DNA of 64,000 nt from Deinandra increscens subsp. villosa. Its lineage: Eukaryota > Streptophyta > Magnoliopsida > Asterales > Asteraceae. The stretch is from positions 100,926,124-100,990,123 of the forward strand of contig JBCNJP010000025.1 of NCBI GenBank assembly GCA_039602395.1, in the 5' to 3' direction. The notes below the pieces were generated by a model. It was not told the DNA's origin and did no database searches. It worked only from the letters and a program-made list of their open reading frames with translations. How positions within the stretch are numbered: the stretch's first letter is position 1; each line of letters begins with the position of its first letter. The translations under genes and the position numbers were made by a program. This document shows positions 1 to 9,800 of this stretch, piece after piece.

Positions 1-195
1 CCAGAAGTAATTATGGATGTACGATTGGAAAATGCGGTATTCACGCGTAGTAGAGAAGCACATAACGCTCTAATGACAAATTTGATTGAACATGCATGGA
101 TGGTTCGTCCAAATCGTGTTGATAATGATGGTCGGGATGAAGACGAGGATGACGATGAGGATGAAGATGTCGATGCCGATGAAGATGAGGATTAG
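1..195 (+). pseudogene. PIF/Harbinger-type transposase 3' end, copy A (cut by window edge)
   Basis: Open frame at the window edge (13-195) that ends in a long Asp/Glu tail. It is nearly identical to 1399-1595, where the sequence just upstream encodes ILHNMIRED, a block close to the conserved CIILHNMI.ED block near the C-terminus of plant PIF/Harbinger transposases. The assignment of this copy therefore rests on its sister copy. Only the last 60 or so codons lie in the window, so it cannot be said whether this copy is intact upstream. The acidic tail (residues 41-60) is low complexity and carries no family information. Confidence 0.5.
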
Positions 196-858
196 TACAT
201 TTTTTTAGTATTCTTTTTACTAATTATTTTAATGTAATTATGTAACTTTTTTATTCAATGAAATTATGTTTTTTTTTTAACTTAAATTTGAAATTAATAA
301 AAAAAATAATAATTGGGTAATGATAAAAATTAGGGTTACGGGGGTCCGATCATAACCTCCTTTTGCTGAATGGATTTTAATATGTCCCATAATGTCTTAT
401 AACTACACATAATAAAGAATAATGAATACCGACCTAAAGTACATAAATGGTCCTTTAAATTGTTTTCTTTACATTTTTTTATTTATTAGCAAGACATGTT
501 CGTCACTTTACTTAAAACTAACCGGGAAAGATAATTTCAATAGTGAAAACAACTAAAAGTATGCAAACTTCTAAAACATGAAAATTCTGTGTAATTAGTA
601 AAGTTAAATGGCAAGGTAAGTTACTATATTTAATTTTGAACTTCTAGTTTTATCAATATATACACGTATTGATGTTTATCATTTGTTGCTTATTTACCTT
701 AATTTACTATATAACACTTATAAGTTAATATGAATAATAGTTGGTTATGACTGGTTCACATGGTCTTTCTTGGTTCATGTCACATGGCGTTTTTTTTCTT
801 CTGTTTATTTAAACACAACAAATCTGTCGTAGGAGTCGGTGGTATAATAATTATTGAA
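1..858 (+). repeat. Direct repeat, copy A (partner 1399-2262)
   Basis: About 860 bp, from the transposase tail through its AT-rich 3' flank to a shared end near GTCGGTGGTATAAT, is repeated at 1399-2262 with very few substitutions and a few 1-bp indels. The copies diverge right after this shared end. The near identity points to a recent duplication. Confidence 0.9.
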
Positions 859-1310
859 TTTAAAAAAGGAAACCAGTAATTTACTCTATGTTTAAATTTC
901 CCTTTTAACAATATACCTTGATTCTCTACTTCCGGAGTAGGGAGAGTAGCAGATATACGGTCTGGATTAACAAGCCCGTGCAGTTCATAACCGTTCCAAA
1001 GTACTGCACATGCGTTAGTTGCTCTGCCGTCCTTTGTTCACAGTCTGTATGCATGTTGTTTGTGGCCTCAAAAAATTATTATTTTTGGTCAAATTGTAAG
1101 GTTGATTCTAATACACACACCCTACAATTATGTGGGGGTGATAATATTGGGGAATTATAGCAGTTAGCTCCATAATTATATCTTATCAACTCTATTTCTT
1201 TTGGAGATTATTAAAGTTTCTTTTTTGAACTATTGTGATTTTGTTTTTCGGGTTATCTTTTTCTTTGTGATATATCTTTGGCATGAACCAAAGATAAAGT
1301 AGAAGATGTT
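859..1310. other. Spacer between the two direct repeats
   Basis: No coding gene is supported. The 80-codon frame at 918-1160 is Cys/Ser-rich, has no recognisable domain and looks like chance. Confidence 0.5.
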
Positions 1311-1595
1311 ATGCTTGCTATAATCATCTTGCATAATATGATTAGGGAGGATCGACACGCGATTTGTCCGATCATCATCCGGAAGATGTAGAGGAACTAC
1401 CAGAAGTAATTATGGATGTACGATTGGAAAATGCGGTATTCACGCGTAGTAGAGGAAGCACATAACGCTCTAATAACAAATTTGATTGAACATGCATGGA
1501 TGGTTCGTCCAAATCGTGTTGATAATGATGGTCGGGATGAAGACGAGGATGACGATGAGGATGAAGATGTCGATGCCGATGAAGATGAGGATTAG
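1311..1595 (+). pseudogene. PIF/Harbinger-type transposase C-terminal fragment, copy B, frameshifted
   Basis: Translation from 1311 gives MLAIIILHNMIRED, matching the conserved CIILHNMI.ED region of plant PIF/Harbinger transposases. The frame then runs into a stop near 1407. A +1 shift around 1365 restores HHPEDVEELPEVIMDVRLEN, which joins the frame seen in copy A. A second 1-bp insertion (AGAGGAAGC here, AGAGAAGC in copy A, near 1454) breaks the frame again before the acidic tail. At least two frameshifts make this a pseudogene. Catalytic DDE residues lie further upstream and are not present. Confidence 0.7.
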
Positions 1596-2262
1596 TACTT
1601 TTTTTTAGTATTCTTTTTACTAATTATTTTAATGAAATTATATAATTTTTTTATTCAATGAAATTATGTTTTTTTTTTAAATTTAAATTTGAAATTAATA
1701 AAAAAAATAATAATTGGGTAATGATAAAAATTAGGGTTACGGGGTCCGATCATAACCTCCTTTTGCTGAATGGATTTTAACATGTCCCATAATGTCTTAT
1801 AACTACACATAATAAAGAATAATGAATACCGACCTAAAGTACATAAATGGTCCTTTAAATTGTTTTCTTTACATTTTTTTATTTATTAGCAAGACATGTT
1901 CGTCACTTTACTTAAAACTAACCGGGAAAGATAATTTCAATAGTGAAAACAACTAAAAGTATGCAAACTTCTAAAACATGAAAATTCTGTGTAATTAGTA
2001 AAGTTAAATGGCAAGGTAAGTTACTCTATTTAATTTTGAACTTCTAGTTTTATCAATATATACACGTATTGATGTTTATCATTTGTTGCTTATTTACCTT
2101 AATTTACTATATAACACTTATAAGTTAATATGAATAATAGTTGGTTATGACTGGTTCACATGGTCTTTCTTGGTTCATGTCACATAGGCGTTTTTTTTCT
2201 TCTGTTTATTTAAACACAACAAATCTGTCGTAGGAGTCGGTGGTATAATGATTATTGATGTG
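1399..2262 (+). repeat. Direct repeat, copy B (partner 1-858)
   Basis: Same content and order as 1-858. It includes the acidic-tail codons, the AT-rich 3' flank and the shared CATAACCTCCTTTTGCTGA motif, which is also found downstream of the related remnants near 14500 and 14590. Confidence 0.9.
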
Positions 2263-2439
2263 TAACATAACACTTAGATCCTATGATCGATACTTTGAGT
2301 GTTTAGTTTCTAATCTTAACATCATTATACAATTTTCTTTTATATTTTATTTTTTACGTTACGTTATAACAACATAATTATTTGATATTTATATCCACGA
2401 TATTATCACACTAACGTACAAATAGTAAATATAGTTGTA

Positions 2440-3420
2440 GAATAAGTATGGGCGTTTTTAACAAACCTACACCCACGTGGGAGTTGATTTTGCTGCGTCT
2501 TTCATGTAGAAGGTGTGGTGACTTTAATTTCTCGAAAAAAAAGGTAATTCAAATTACATATATCATTATTAAGATCAAACTTTTTTTTTGTTGTCTCAAA
2601 AGAATCAATTTCATTATACACATAATATATAAAATTATAACCATTTATATAAGGTGTTTAAGCTCAATCAGATCATCACTAAATGAACAGAAAAAATTAA
2701 TAATAAAAAAGAATCACCAATATATGCATCAGATTACCTAAAGTCGCTAACTATTCATTCAAAAGATTACATATGAAGAATCATCACGTAAGTCTGGTTA
2801 AAAAAAGTGTTGAAAGTCAAGAGAATTCATGCAGTAGTTTATCTATATAGTTTCTTAGAATTATCTAGATGTATACATGTTATATGTAAGGATATAAATA
2901 ATCTAGAATAGTCCATGAAAGTTAGCCACACCAATATAAATAGGGGTCATCACCTCATTTGCAAACCATTCCACACAACACATAAATACTTATTAAAGTC
3001 ATCTTGTATGGATTCGGATTCAGAGTCTTCTCATTTCACAATAGCAAAACTTGTTTCAGGGATATCCGATTCTATGATATATGGATGATGACAATCCCCA
3101 TCATTCTGGTTCTGACGTCTTGAAGAATTCTGACTCTTCCAACGTATCTGACCAGATGTCCTACCGGATTAGGTAATCAAGCAATATAATTTTTAATTAT
3201 TTTGCCTGATTACATAGTCCGGTACGACATGCATCTGGATCAGATAAGTTGGAAGAGCCAGAATTCATCGAGACGTCAAAACCAGAATGATGAGGATTGA
3301 CATCATCCATCGTAGAATCAGAAGTCCCTGAAGCAACATTTTGCTTGATTATATAGTCCTCTAGAACTCCCGGATATATTTGATCAATGTCCCCCAAAGA
3401 ATGATTGGGTCACCACCAAA
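2440..3420 (+). mobile_element. PIF-related derivative 1 (flank plus start of an element gene)
   Basis: The order is: ACAAACCTACACCCACGTG (2460s), a long AT-rich leader with AAAGTCGCTAACTATTC and GTCTGGTTAAAAAAAGTG blocks, a TATAAATAGGGG box near 2935, and a start codon at 3008 reading MDSDSESSHF. The same blocks recur in the same order at 11857-14340, and in part at 14660-15385 and 17140-18300, so this is a repeat family. The link to PIF/Harbinger comes from 14340-14610, where the family's 3' flank resembles the flank of the transposase fragments at 1-2262. The reading frame is soon lost. Confidence 0.5.
3044..3344. repeat. Inverted duplication of the element's coding start (hairpin)
   Basis: The left arm, about 3044-3187, matches the reverse complement of about 3201-3344 at roughly 80-85% by eye, around a short AT-rich loop (TATAATTTTTAATTAT region). 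The right arm is open on the minus strand as part of a 66-codon frame (3197-3397). A related unrepeated version lies near 13801-13930, so the inverted arrangement is derived. A transcript would fold into a hairpin with arms of about 140 nt. Confidence 0.75.
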
Positions 3421-3959
3421 TTTGTTTCGAACTATTTTTTCTTTCCTTTCTTTTGGATATATTTGACATCTTGGCTTCTTATCTCATCTAGTTTTCTTAT
3501 ATGTTATTTATTGTATCTCTTTAAAATTTATATTTCCAAAAATTACTGAGATTTTCAAAAAATGAAAACATGAAATATTTCTGGGTAGCGAGTAGCGGAT
3601 GAGAAAAAAAATTATTACACCAATATCTCCTTCTCTAAACTAGTTATGCTCAGATAAAAAATAAAAAGCAAAAAAAAAATTAATAATGAAAAAACATAAA
3701 AATAATTATAACAAAAAAACATAAAAAAGCAAAATTACAAGTTATTTATGTTTTTTTACTTTGAAATACTAGCACATTGTAGTTTTTTACAGTGTGTTGG
3801 TACCAGTGGTTACAAAAAGATTTTTTTTGTTTGTTTGTGTGCTGGAAGTGAATTCGGGTTATGGTTATATTTAGACCTTGGTTTTAAAGCTTGTTTTTTA
3901 AAAGTGAAACTAATGTCTAAAAATAACATAGTTATATTTTTTTAACAGTAAATTTGGAT
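3421..3959. other. AT-rich spacer, no gene seen
   Basis: A- and T-tract-rich sequence. The 65-codon frame at 3748-3945 has no recognisable domain and low-complexity composition. Confidence 0.5.
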
Positions 3960-4157
3960 CACTACTGGGATATTACACTGCCCACCCGATCATCTCCAAT
4001 CCCTATCAGGAGGAAACTCACTACCGGTGAGAAAACTCCCTGACCAAATTTGTAACCCCCATTTTTTATTTTCTTTTTTTGTTACAAGTGGGACTTGAAC
4101 CCAAGACCTCTTGATAATGAGTTATACACTTTTGCCACTAAACTAAGCTATAGTTAT
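3960..4157 (-). mobile_element. tRNA-derived SINE-like element
   Basis: On the minus strand a box-A-like TAGCTTAGTTTAGTGG (4150-4135) is followed by a box-B-like GGTTCAAGTCC (4101-4091), the internal RNA polymerase III promoter layout of tRNA-derived SINEs. A non-tRNA body runs down to about 3960, where A-rich sequence follows. There is no full cloverleaf, so it is not called a tRNA gene. Confidence 0.55.
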
Positions 4158-4159
4158 AT

Positions 4160-4940
4160 TAATATAGAGAAAAGTTCAAGTAAGAAGTTTCATTGAGATA
4201 AGAAGGCTAAGAAGTCATCTTAGCCATTGAATCTTCAACTTAATTAAAAACGAAGTAGAGGCAATTTAGTCTTAGCCATCTTTGTTGATTTTTTATTAAG
4301 TTCCTCCATCTTTATAAACCTTCATAACCTTTACATACGACATTATTTTAAAAAAATCACATAATAAAAACGAGCGTTTTTTATCTTTAAAACGCGTACA
4401 GTGTTCAATATATAAAACTAAAAAAACTTATGTTTTCGATTTGACACAATGATTTGAATTTCTGACACATCGATCTGAACATTTTTGACACAATATGACA
4501 CAATAATCTGAACATTATGACACAATGATCTGAACATTTTGCAAATGATCTGAACATGACACAATGACGAGTATTTGAAACAATGATCTGAGCACTTTTG
4601 ACACAATATGACATAATGATCTAAACATGTTCAAATCATTGTGTCAAATTGAAAGAGTATTTTTTATTTTATTTTATATATAACAACATTGTATGCGTTT
4701 TAAAGATAAAAAATACTCGTTTTTATGGTATAATTTTTTTTAAAACAATAATATCATATCTAAGAGTTGTGAATGTTTAAAAAATGAGAGAACTTAATAA
4801 AAAATAAAAAATGTCATTCCATCTTTTTTTTCTCTTTCTAATTCTACACAGAAAAACTTTGGGTTGTTGATCATAATTTGATTGAAGATTCAAGGGCTAA
4901 GATGACTTCTTAGCCTTTTTATCCAAAATACTAAGACTAA
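4160..4940. mobile_element. Foldback element A with minisatellite core
   Basis: The ends are long imperfect inverted repeats. GGCTAAGAAGTCATCTTAGC near 4205-4224 pairs with GCTAAGATGACTTCTTAGCC near 4897-4916, and the inner arms around AAAACGAGCGTTTT (4366) and AAAATACTCGTTTTT (4711) also pair. The left end starts GAGAAAAGTTCAAGTAAG, close to the left end of the relative at 11985-12722. No coding frame. The class is uncertain; Mutator-like non-autonomous is most likely, judged from the terminal style. Confidence 0.65.
4437..4640. repeat. Minisatellite TGACACAATGATCTGAACAT
   Basis: Roughly nine imperfect units of about 20-28 bp built on TGACACAATGATCTGAACA, some truncated to GACACAATATGACACAATGA. 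It sits between the inner arms of foldback element A and recurs in shorter form at 12260-12440. The minus-strand frames here only reflect the repeat. Confidence 0.85.
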
Positions 4941-5666
4941 ATTATAATTTTTGTCCTTTATTTGAAAAATTAATCCTTATTTTTATGTATAGTCATTTAT
5001 TTGAAAAGCTATCTTGTTTTCTTTCGTTTAGGCTATTAAATGCTATGTTTATCAGTTAAGTCACCTATGTTCACTGCACTGCACATGAGGGTATTTTAGT
5101 CTTTTTATCTCTAAAAAAAACTTTTGGTGTAATAGCTAAATAAAATTAACTATAAGGACTATTTATGTAAATACAAATTTTAAACTTTATTATTATTATC
5201 CTATTACTATTACTATATGTACATAATAGTATAATACAACATAAAGTTGCAAATTCTTAAGCTTGATATACAACTCATGTAGCACAAATCACTATCTGCC
5301 CTTATTAGTTTACATACTCACTTTATTGCACTGGTGGGGTATCTGCGCGTTACGGCAGACGACAATTTATATCGCGTTATTTTTTTGTTCACGTTTCGGT
5401 GGCGACATCAATTTACAACGCGAAATTCGTTTCTCTTAGTGCAATGTGGCGCAAAGACAATTTATAATTCGGTACATGCGCATGTTGATCGTGATTTATC
5501 CGGTGCGTTCTTTATAGATGGTCAAATAAATAATAACGATTTCATTGGTAGGCAACACAATTATCCTCTCAAAGTTATTCCCAAAAGTAAATGCATAGAG
5601 TATCACCCTGTGCTTGTCTAGACAAACTTTCCTCCTGCAGGAAACTACTTGATCAACAACACTTTG
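4941..5666 (+). other. Spacer with an unrecognised ORF remnant (5334-5621)
   Basis: Mostly AT-rich spacer. The 95-codon frame at 5334-5621 has a less AT-biased composition than its surroundings (residues such as LSGAFFIDGQINNNDFIGRQ). A continuation after its stop (TNFPPAGNYLINNTLREK) runs up to the target site of the element at 5676. I do not recognise the protein. It may be the end of an old gene or element ORF that the Mutator-like insertion interrupted. Confidence 0.3.
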
Positions 5667-5675
5667 AGAGAAAAA

Positions 5676-7167
5676 GGAAAAATGAATTTTAATAATATAA
5701 GTTTCGTCTTGTTGGCGGATAATAATACGAGTTTTGAAAATTCCTTATAATAATACGAGTTTTATAGGTATTGGATTCTAATTATACACCGTTAGTTTTT
5801 TTACTAACGGTGTTAGTTTTTGCTGACTGGACTGGTGACGTGGATCCTATGTGACTTTTTTAAATTAAGTTATTAAAAGGGAGAGACTATTTTTGTTATT
5901 CCTTTAAAGATGAGGGACAAAAGAAAAAACCCTAAATTCTCTTAATCCAACCCATCTTCTTCTTCAGCCCTGCTCCACCGGCGGCCCTACTCCACCGGCG
6001 ACCTCAGGTAAGCACCACCAACGCCGGCTCACCTCCTGCCGGTTGCTCCTGAATCTACCCTATAGAAAACAGGGTCTGCTTATTAATTCTTCTTCATTAA
6101 GAACCATATGAACTTCAACTGGATATAATACCCATTTCGTTTAAGTCGCATTTAAATTAAATCAAATGCAGCGGCCCCTAAATCCAACATTTATTTCGTA
6201 AACCCCAACTATTAATTAAATGGAATATTTTTATAATAAATCCTCAGCTATTAATTAAAAGTCAAAAGAAAACATTTTTTTTTTTTTAAAGGTTAACGAA
6301 TGCTTCGGAAAATTCGGGGACTATTTACATCAGTTGAGTTCATTTAAGGGAAAATTCAGTCCACGAGCGGCAGGATGGTAAAACTGGGAGCTCAGAGATC
6401 GAACTTATGACCTTTCAAGAAGGTCCCCTCATCGTCAATGCCCCTTGCCCGTAAGAATCGAACCTATGTCTCAAATAGAGAACACACGCTTCCTACCACT
6501 ACACCACGAAAGTTGTACATGATCGGTGGTTAGGTCAGCAAAATCAAATATATCATTTGATGCAGGAATAAATAATTCAATGTGACTATTTGTCATTTGA
6601 GATGAAAAATTTAAAGATGTTTGAGAATCATAAGCAAGTCAAACGGTGGAGAAGTGGCCCCATCCGAGCTTCCGTTAAGCGATATATCGACCGCCAGAAA
6701 AGGTATCGCCCCGCGTCATAGCCTCCTTTCCTGTATGAATCCATGCCTTCCTCCTCCTCCGATCCAGATGACGACAAAGACGGCATGATTAAATTAAATT
6801 GAATAGATTGATCTGAAAGAGCCTCTTAAAATTGGAGGAAATTTAGAGAAGAATGTGGGTCAGATTTGACGGCCGCCGGCGATGGTAGCAAGGGGCTATG
6901 GTTGTAGGAAGAAACAATTTGGGTTTTTTTTAGTGTTATTAGGTTTTCTTTTAAAGCAGCCCCCATCTTTAAAAAAATACAACTATAGCCCCTCTTTTTT
7001 AATAATTAATTTTAAAAAGCCACATTGGATCCACGTCACCAGTCCAGTCAGCAAAAACTAACACCGTTAGTAAAAAACTAACGGTGTATCATTAGAATCC
7101 AATATCTACAAAACTCGTATTATTGTGAGGAATTTTCAAAACTTGTATTATTAAAATCCATTTTTCC
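5676..7167. mobile_element. Mutator-like element 1 with 9-bp TSD and GC-rich interior
   Basis: Flanked by a perfect 9-bp direct repeat AGAGAAAAA (5667-5675 and 7168-7176). The termini are inverted: GGAAAAATGAATTTTAATAA at the left, TTATTAAAATCCATTTTTCC at the right. Inverted similarity continues for well over 100 bp, including ACTAACGGTGTTAG and GGTGACGTGGATCC near both ends. A 9-bp TSD with long TIRs is the Mutator signature. The interior has no transposase but contains GC-rich stretches (5950-6060 and 6640-6900) unlike the AT-rich TIRs, the composition expected of captured host sequence (Pack-MULE). The donor gene is not identified. Confidence 0.8.
6290..6515 (-). mobile_element. tRNA-like SINE fragment nested in the Mutator-like element
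   Basis: On the minus strand TGGTGTAGTGGTAGGAAGCG (6513-6494) resembles a box A region and GGTTCGATTC (near 6464-6455) a box B. The portion with ACTATTTACATCAGTTGAG (6320s) is shared with 62705-62850, so at least part of this belongs to a dispersed repeat. Confidence 0.45.
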
Positions 7168-7176
7168 AGAGAAAAA

Positions 7177-7409
7177 AGTCATGCATTTTCCTAGTTGTAT
7201 TTTGGAGGGGCTGTCGTCCATCTTGGGGTCTTACAATACTGACTTTGCTCGTGTCTCCGACAAACAACGAAGAAGATAGAATTAGGAACCAATCAACCAA
7301 CCTTAAAGGAAACAACTTTAACAAACCAATTGCAATCCCAAAAGATGAAGCAATTCCCTATGAAAAAATATTAAAATCTAGTATGACAGAAATACTAACA
7401 ATAAAATTA
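7177..7409 (+). other. Spacer with a short unrecognised ORF
   Basis: The frame starting at 7245 reads PTNNEEDRIRNQSTNLKGNN and runs into the MITE at 7410, so any original gene is broken. No family is recognised. It may continue the interrupted remnant at 5334-5666. Confidence 0.25.
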
Positions 7410-8159
7410 GGTAGCGTTTGGTATGCAGGAATAGAGTGTGGAATGAAATGGGTCATTACATTGGAATGAAAAATAACGTGTTTGGTAACACATTGGAATT
7501 GAATTGACCATTACATAAGGAATGTGTTTTCTTCCATTTATAAAGATTTTCATTCCTTAGGGTGAGGTGTTTTTCTTCCATTCCCTCAAGTAATGGAAAG
7601 AAACTTTTATTCGGTTTGATTTTTTTCCTGAAACTTTTATGAAAAAAAAAATGAAGAATAAAAAAATAAAAAATACAAACAAAAATATAAAATGAAATAA
7701 AAATAAAATTAAATATAAATAAAATTAAAATAAATAATATAATAAATATAAAATAAAAATTAAATATAATAAATAAAACCAAAAAATAAAAAGTAAAAGT
7801 AAATTTTCAAATAAAAAAAATTAATAATAAAAAACAAAAATAAAAATATTTAATAAAAAACCAAAATAAAAATATTTAATAAAAATAAATTATTTAAAAG
7901 TTAAAAATTAAAATTAAAAAAACAAAATATAAATATAAATCAAATATATATTTTTAAATGAAAATATTGGTAAAACTGTATTCAATTACTTCGTTTTTAC
8001 TAACTATTAAACAACACAAAACAATGATTTATTTCATTCCCACATGTTAACCAAACAGGATGATGGAATGGTAATGATCCATTTCATTTCCTCAACCATT
8101 CCATTACCTTGTCCATTCCATTCCCCCATTCATTCCATTACCTTATACCAAACATACTC
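7410..8159. mobile_element. Tourist-like MITE with A-rich core
   Basis: The ends are inverted: GGTAGCGTTTGGTATG at the left and TATACCAAACATACTC at the right, flanked by TTA on the left and TTG on the right. Subterminal ATTCCATTAC/TGTAATGG-type words occur in opposite orientation at the two ends. The core 7620-7960 is almost pure A/T. A GG...GTTTGGTA terminus and 3-bp TSD fit PIF/Harbinger-type (Tourist) MITEs. Confidence 0.6.
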
Positions 8160-9800
8160 TTGTAGAAATACTCCATCCGTCCCATGCACATGTAGCAAGA
8201 TGTGCATAAGGGGTCGTTTTTAGTGTGTATTGAAATGGGTCAGGGGGTTTATCCAAAGTAATTTTTTTTTCATTTTCTAAAATTCTTCAATAAATAATGA
8301 ATCTGTTCATTATAATTACTAAAATAAATTTCAACAAAAATCTAAATATTTCAAGTTCACATAAGTTCAGAAGTTGTATGCATTAAGAATAGACTTTGGA
8401 CAATTTTCAATTTTTCATCATGTTCGAATTATTCCCCTTTTTAGCTACTTTTGATATACCCATATGTTTAACATGTCAAAATTTCCACCTCTAGATGTCC
8501 TGTAACTTACAATTCTTGATATAATAAAGATGATTTTAGAAACGGCCATTAGTGAGAAGGGGAGCCGGTTGTTGAGCACATGTCTTGTAGATGACCAAAT
8601 ATCATTATCACCTCCCTACCAGTTGTATCTAGCCGAGGCTCCCTGTAAACAAACATAACAATTTAGTAGAAGTGATTTGATCAAACCATAGCCGGAGGTA
8701 CATTGTATAAAAAGATTAAAAAGTATGATAGAAGATTAAATCCCGAACTTTTGAATCTTAAAGATAAAATCCATTTGTCAAATGGTTAAATATTCTCTTT
8801 TAATATAAGGATAATATCATTTGTTAATGTTATTAGATAGTTTTAGGATTGTACATATATTTTGATGTCCACGTGACCCACTCGCTTGTATTATCAGCCT
8901 TGTACGTAAAATCTTTAGAGTTGAATAATATCGAACAGCTTTTTTTTTTCACATACATATGCAAACCATCAAACTATAATAAACAAAGTGGGGATGATTT
9001 CTTGGCATGCATATGTTGCTTTGCTTTAAAAACAGAGAATATACAACGGCTCTAGTTAATGTTTGGTTTCTTGGGTAATTCAAAAAAACCCAACTTCCGG
9101 TTCTTTAAGTCCAATTTTTTACGTTAACCGATTCGGATTTTCTTTTACCGGTAAACGGAATTATGATTTTTTAATTTTTTTTAATTTTTTTTAACTTTTT
9201 TTTTTATTTTTTATATTTTTTAAAGTTTAAAACTTATATTTTTCTTATGAAATCAAATTTGATATTATTTTTGAGTGGAATAATTGTATTTAACTACTTT
9301 TGTTTACCTGCACATTTTCATATGCAGTTTCTATAAAAAAATATAATAATCAAATGGTTCAAGCATTTCTAAAACGGTCCGATCGGTCGCCAATTCCAAG
9401 TGATTTGCCTGTTAACAAAAAATCGCCTTTTAAAACATTGCTCTAGTTAGAACTGTTTGGTTTCTTGGATAATGTTGATGCTTTTTCTATGCTTTGTTCA
9501 CAACCCAAAAAAGCCTACTAAAAGACAAACAATTTTGTACGTTAAGCCTACTTCTAAATTCTAAAAGACAAACAATTTTGTACGTTATACATTGTATTAA
9601 ACAGAATTATGCAACGTTTTAACAACACCAAATTTCGGTCCCAGAAACTTTTTCATTTGTTTTAGCTATACAAAGCTTTACAAAATGCTAACCCATAGTT
9701 TCATAAGTTTAAGACTACCACTATGGTTCATAACTACATAATTTAATCAAAAAGGTTCACGAGAGTTTTCATCTTTGAGTGATCGGTCGTCAATGGGCTT
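8160..9800. other. Spacer, no gene seen
   Basis: AT-rich DNA. TACTCCATCCGTCCCATGCA at 8168-8187 resembles the end of a Stowaway MITE, but no partner end was found. A 34-bp phrase (AAAGACAAACAATTTTGTACG core) occurs twice near 9520 and 9562. No frame has recognisable domains. Confidence 0.45.

Noticed and set aside
13..195. Acidic-tail ORF as a histone chaperone or nucleolin-like protein
   Set aside because: The Asp/Glu run is low complexity, and the neighbouring copy shows a PIF/Harbinger transposase context.
3960..4157. Functional tRNA gene on the minus strand
   Set aside because: Box A and B are present, but the stems do not form a cloverleaf and a long non-tRNA body follows; a SINE is the better reading. 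The same applies near 6460, 26500, 38050 and 62250.
4405..4614. Two Cys/His-rich frames on the minus strand
   Set aside because: Overlapping frames of the TGACACAATGATCTGAACA minisatellite.
7456..7782. 108-codon Phe/Ile-rich 'membrane protein'
   Set aside because: Low-complexity reading of the A-rich core of a MITE.
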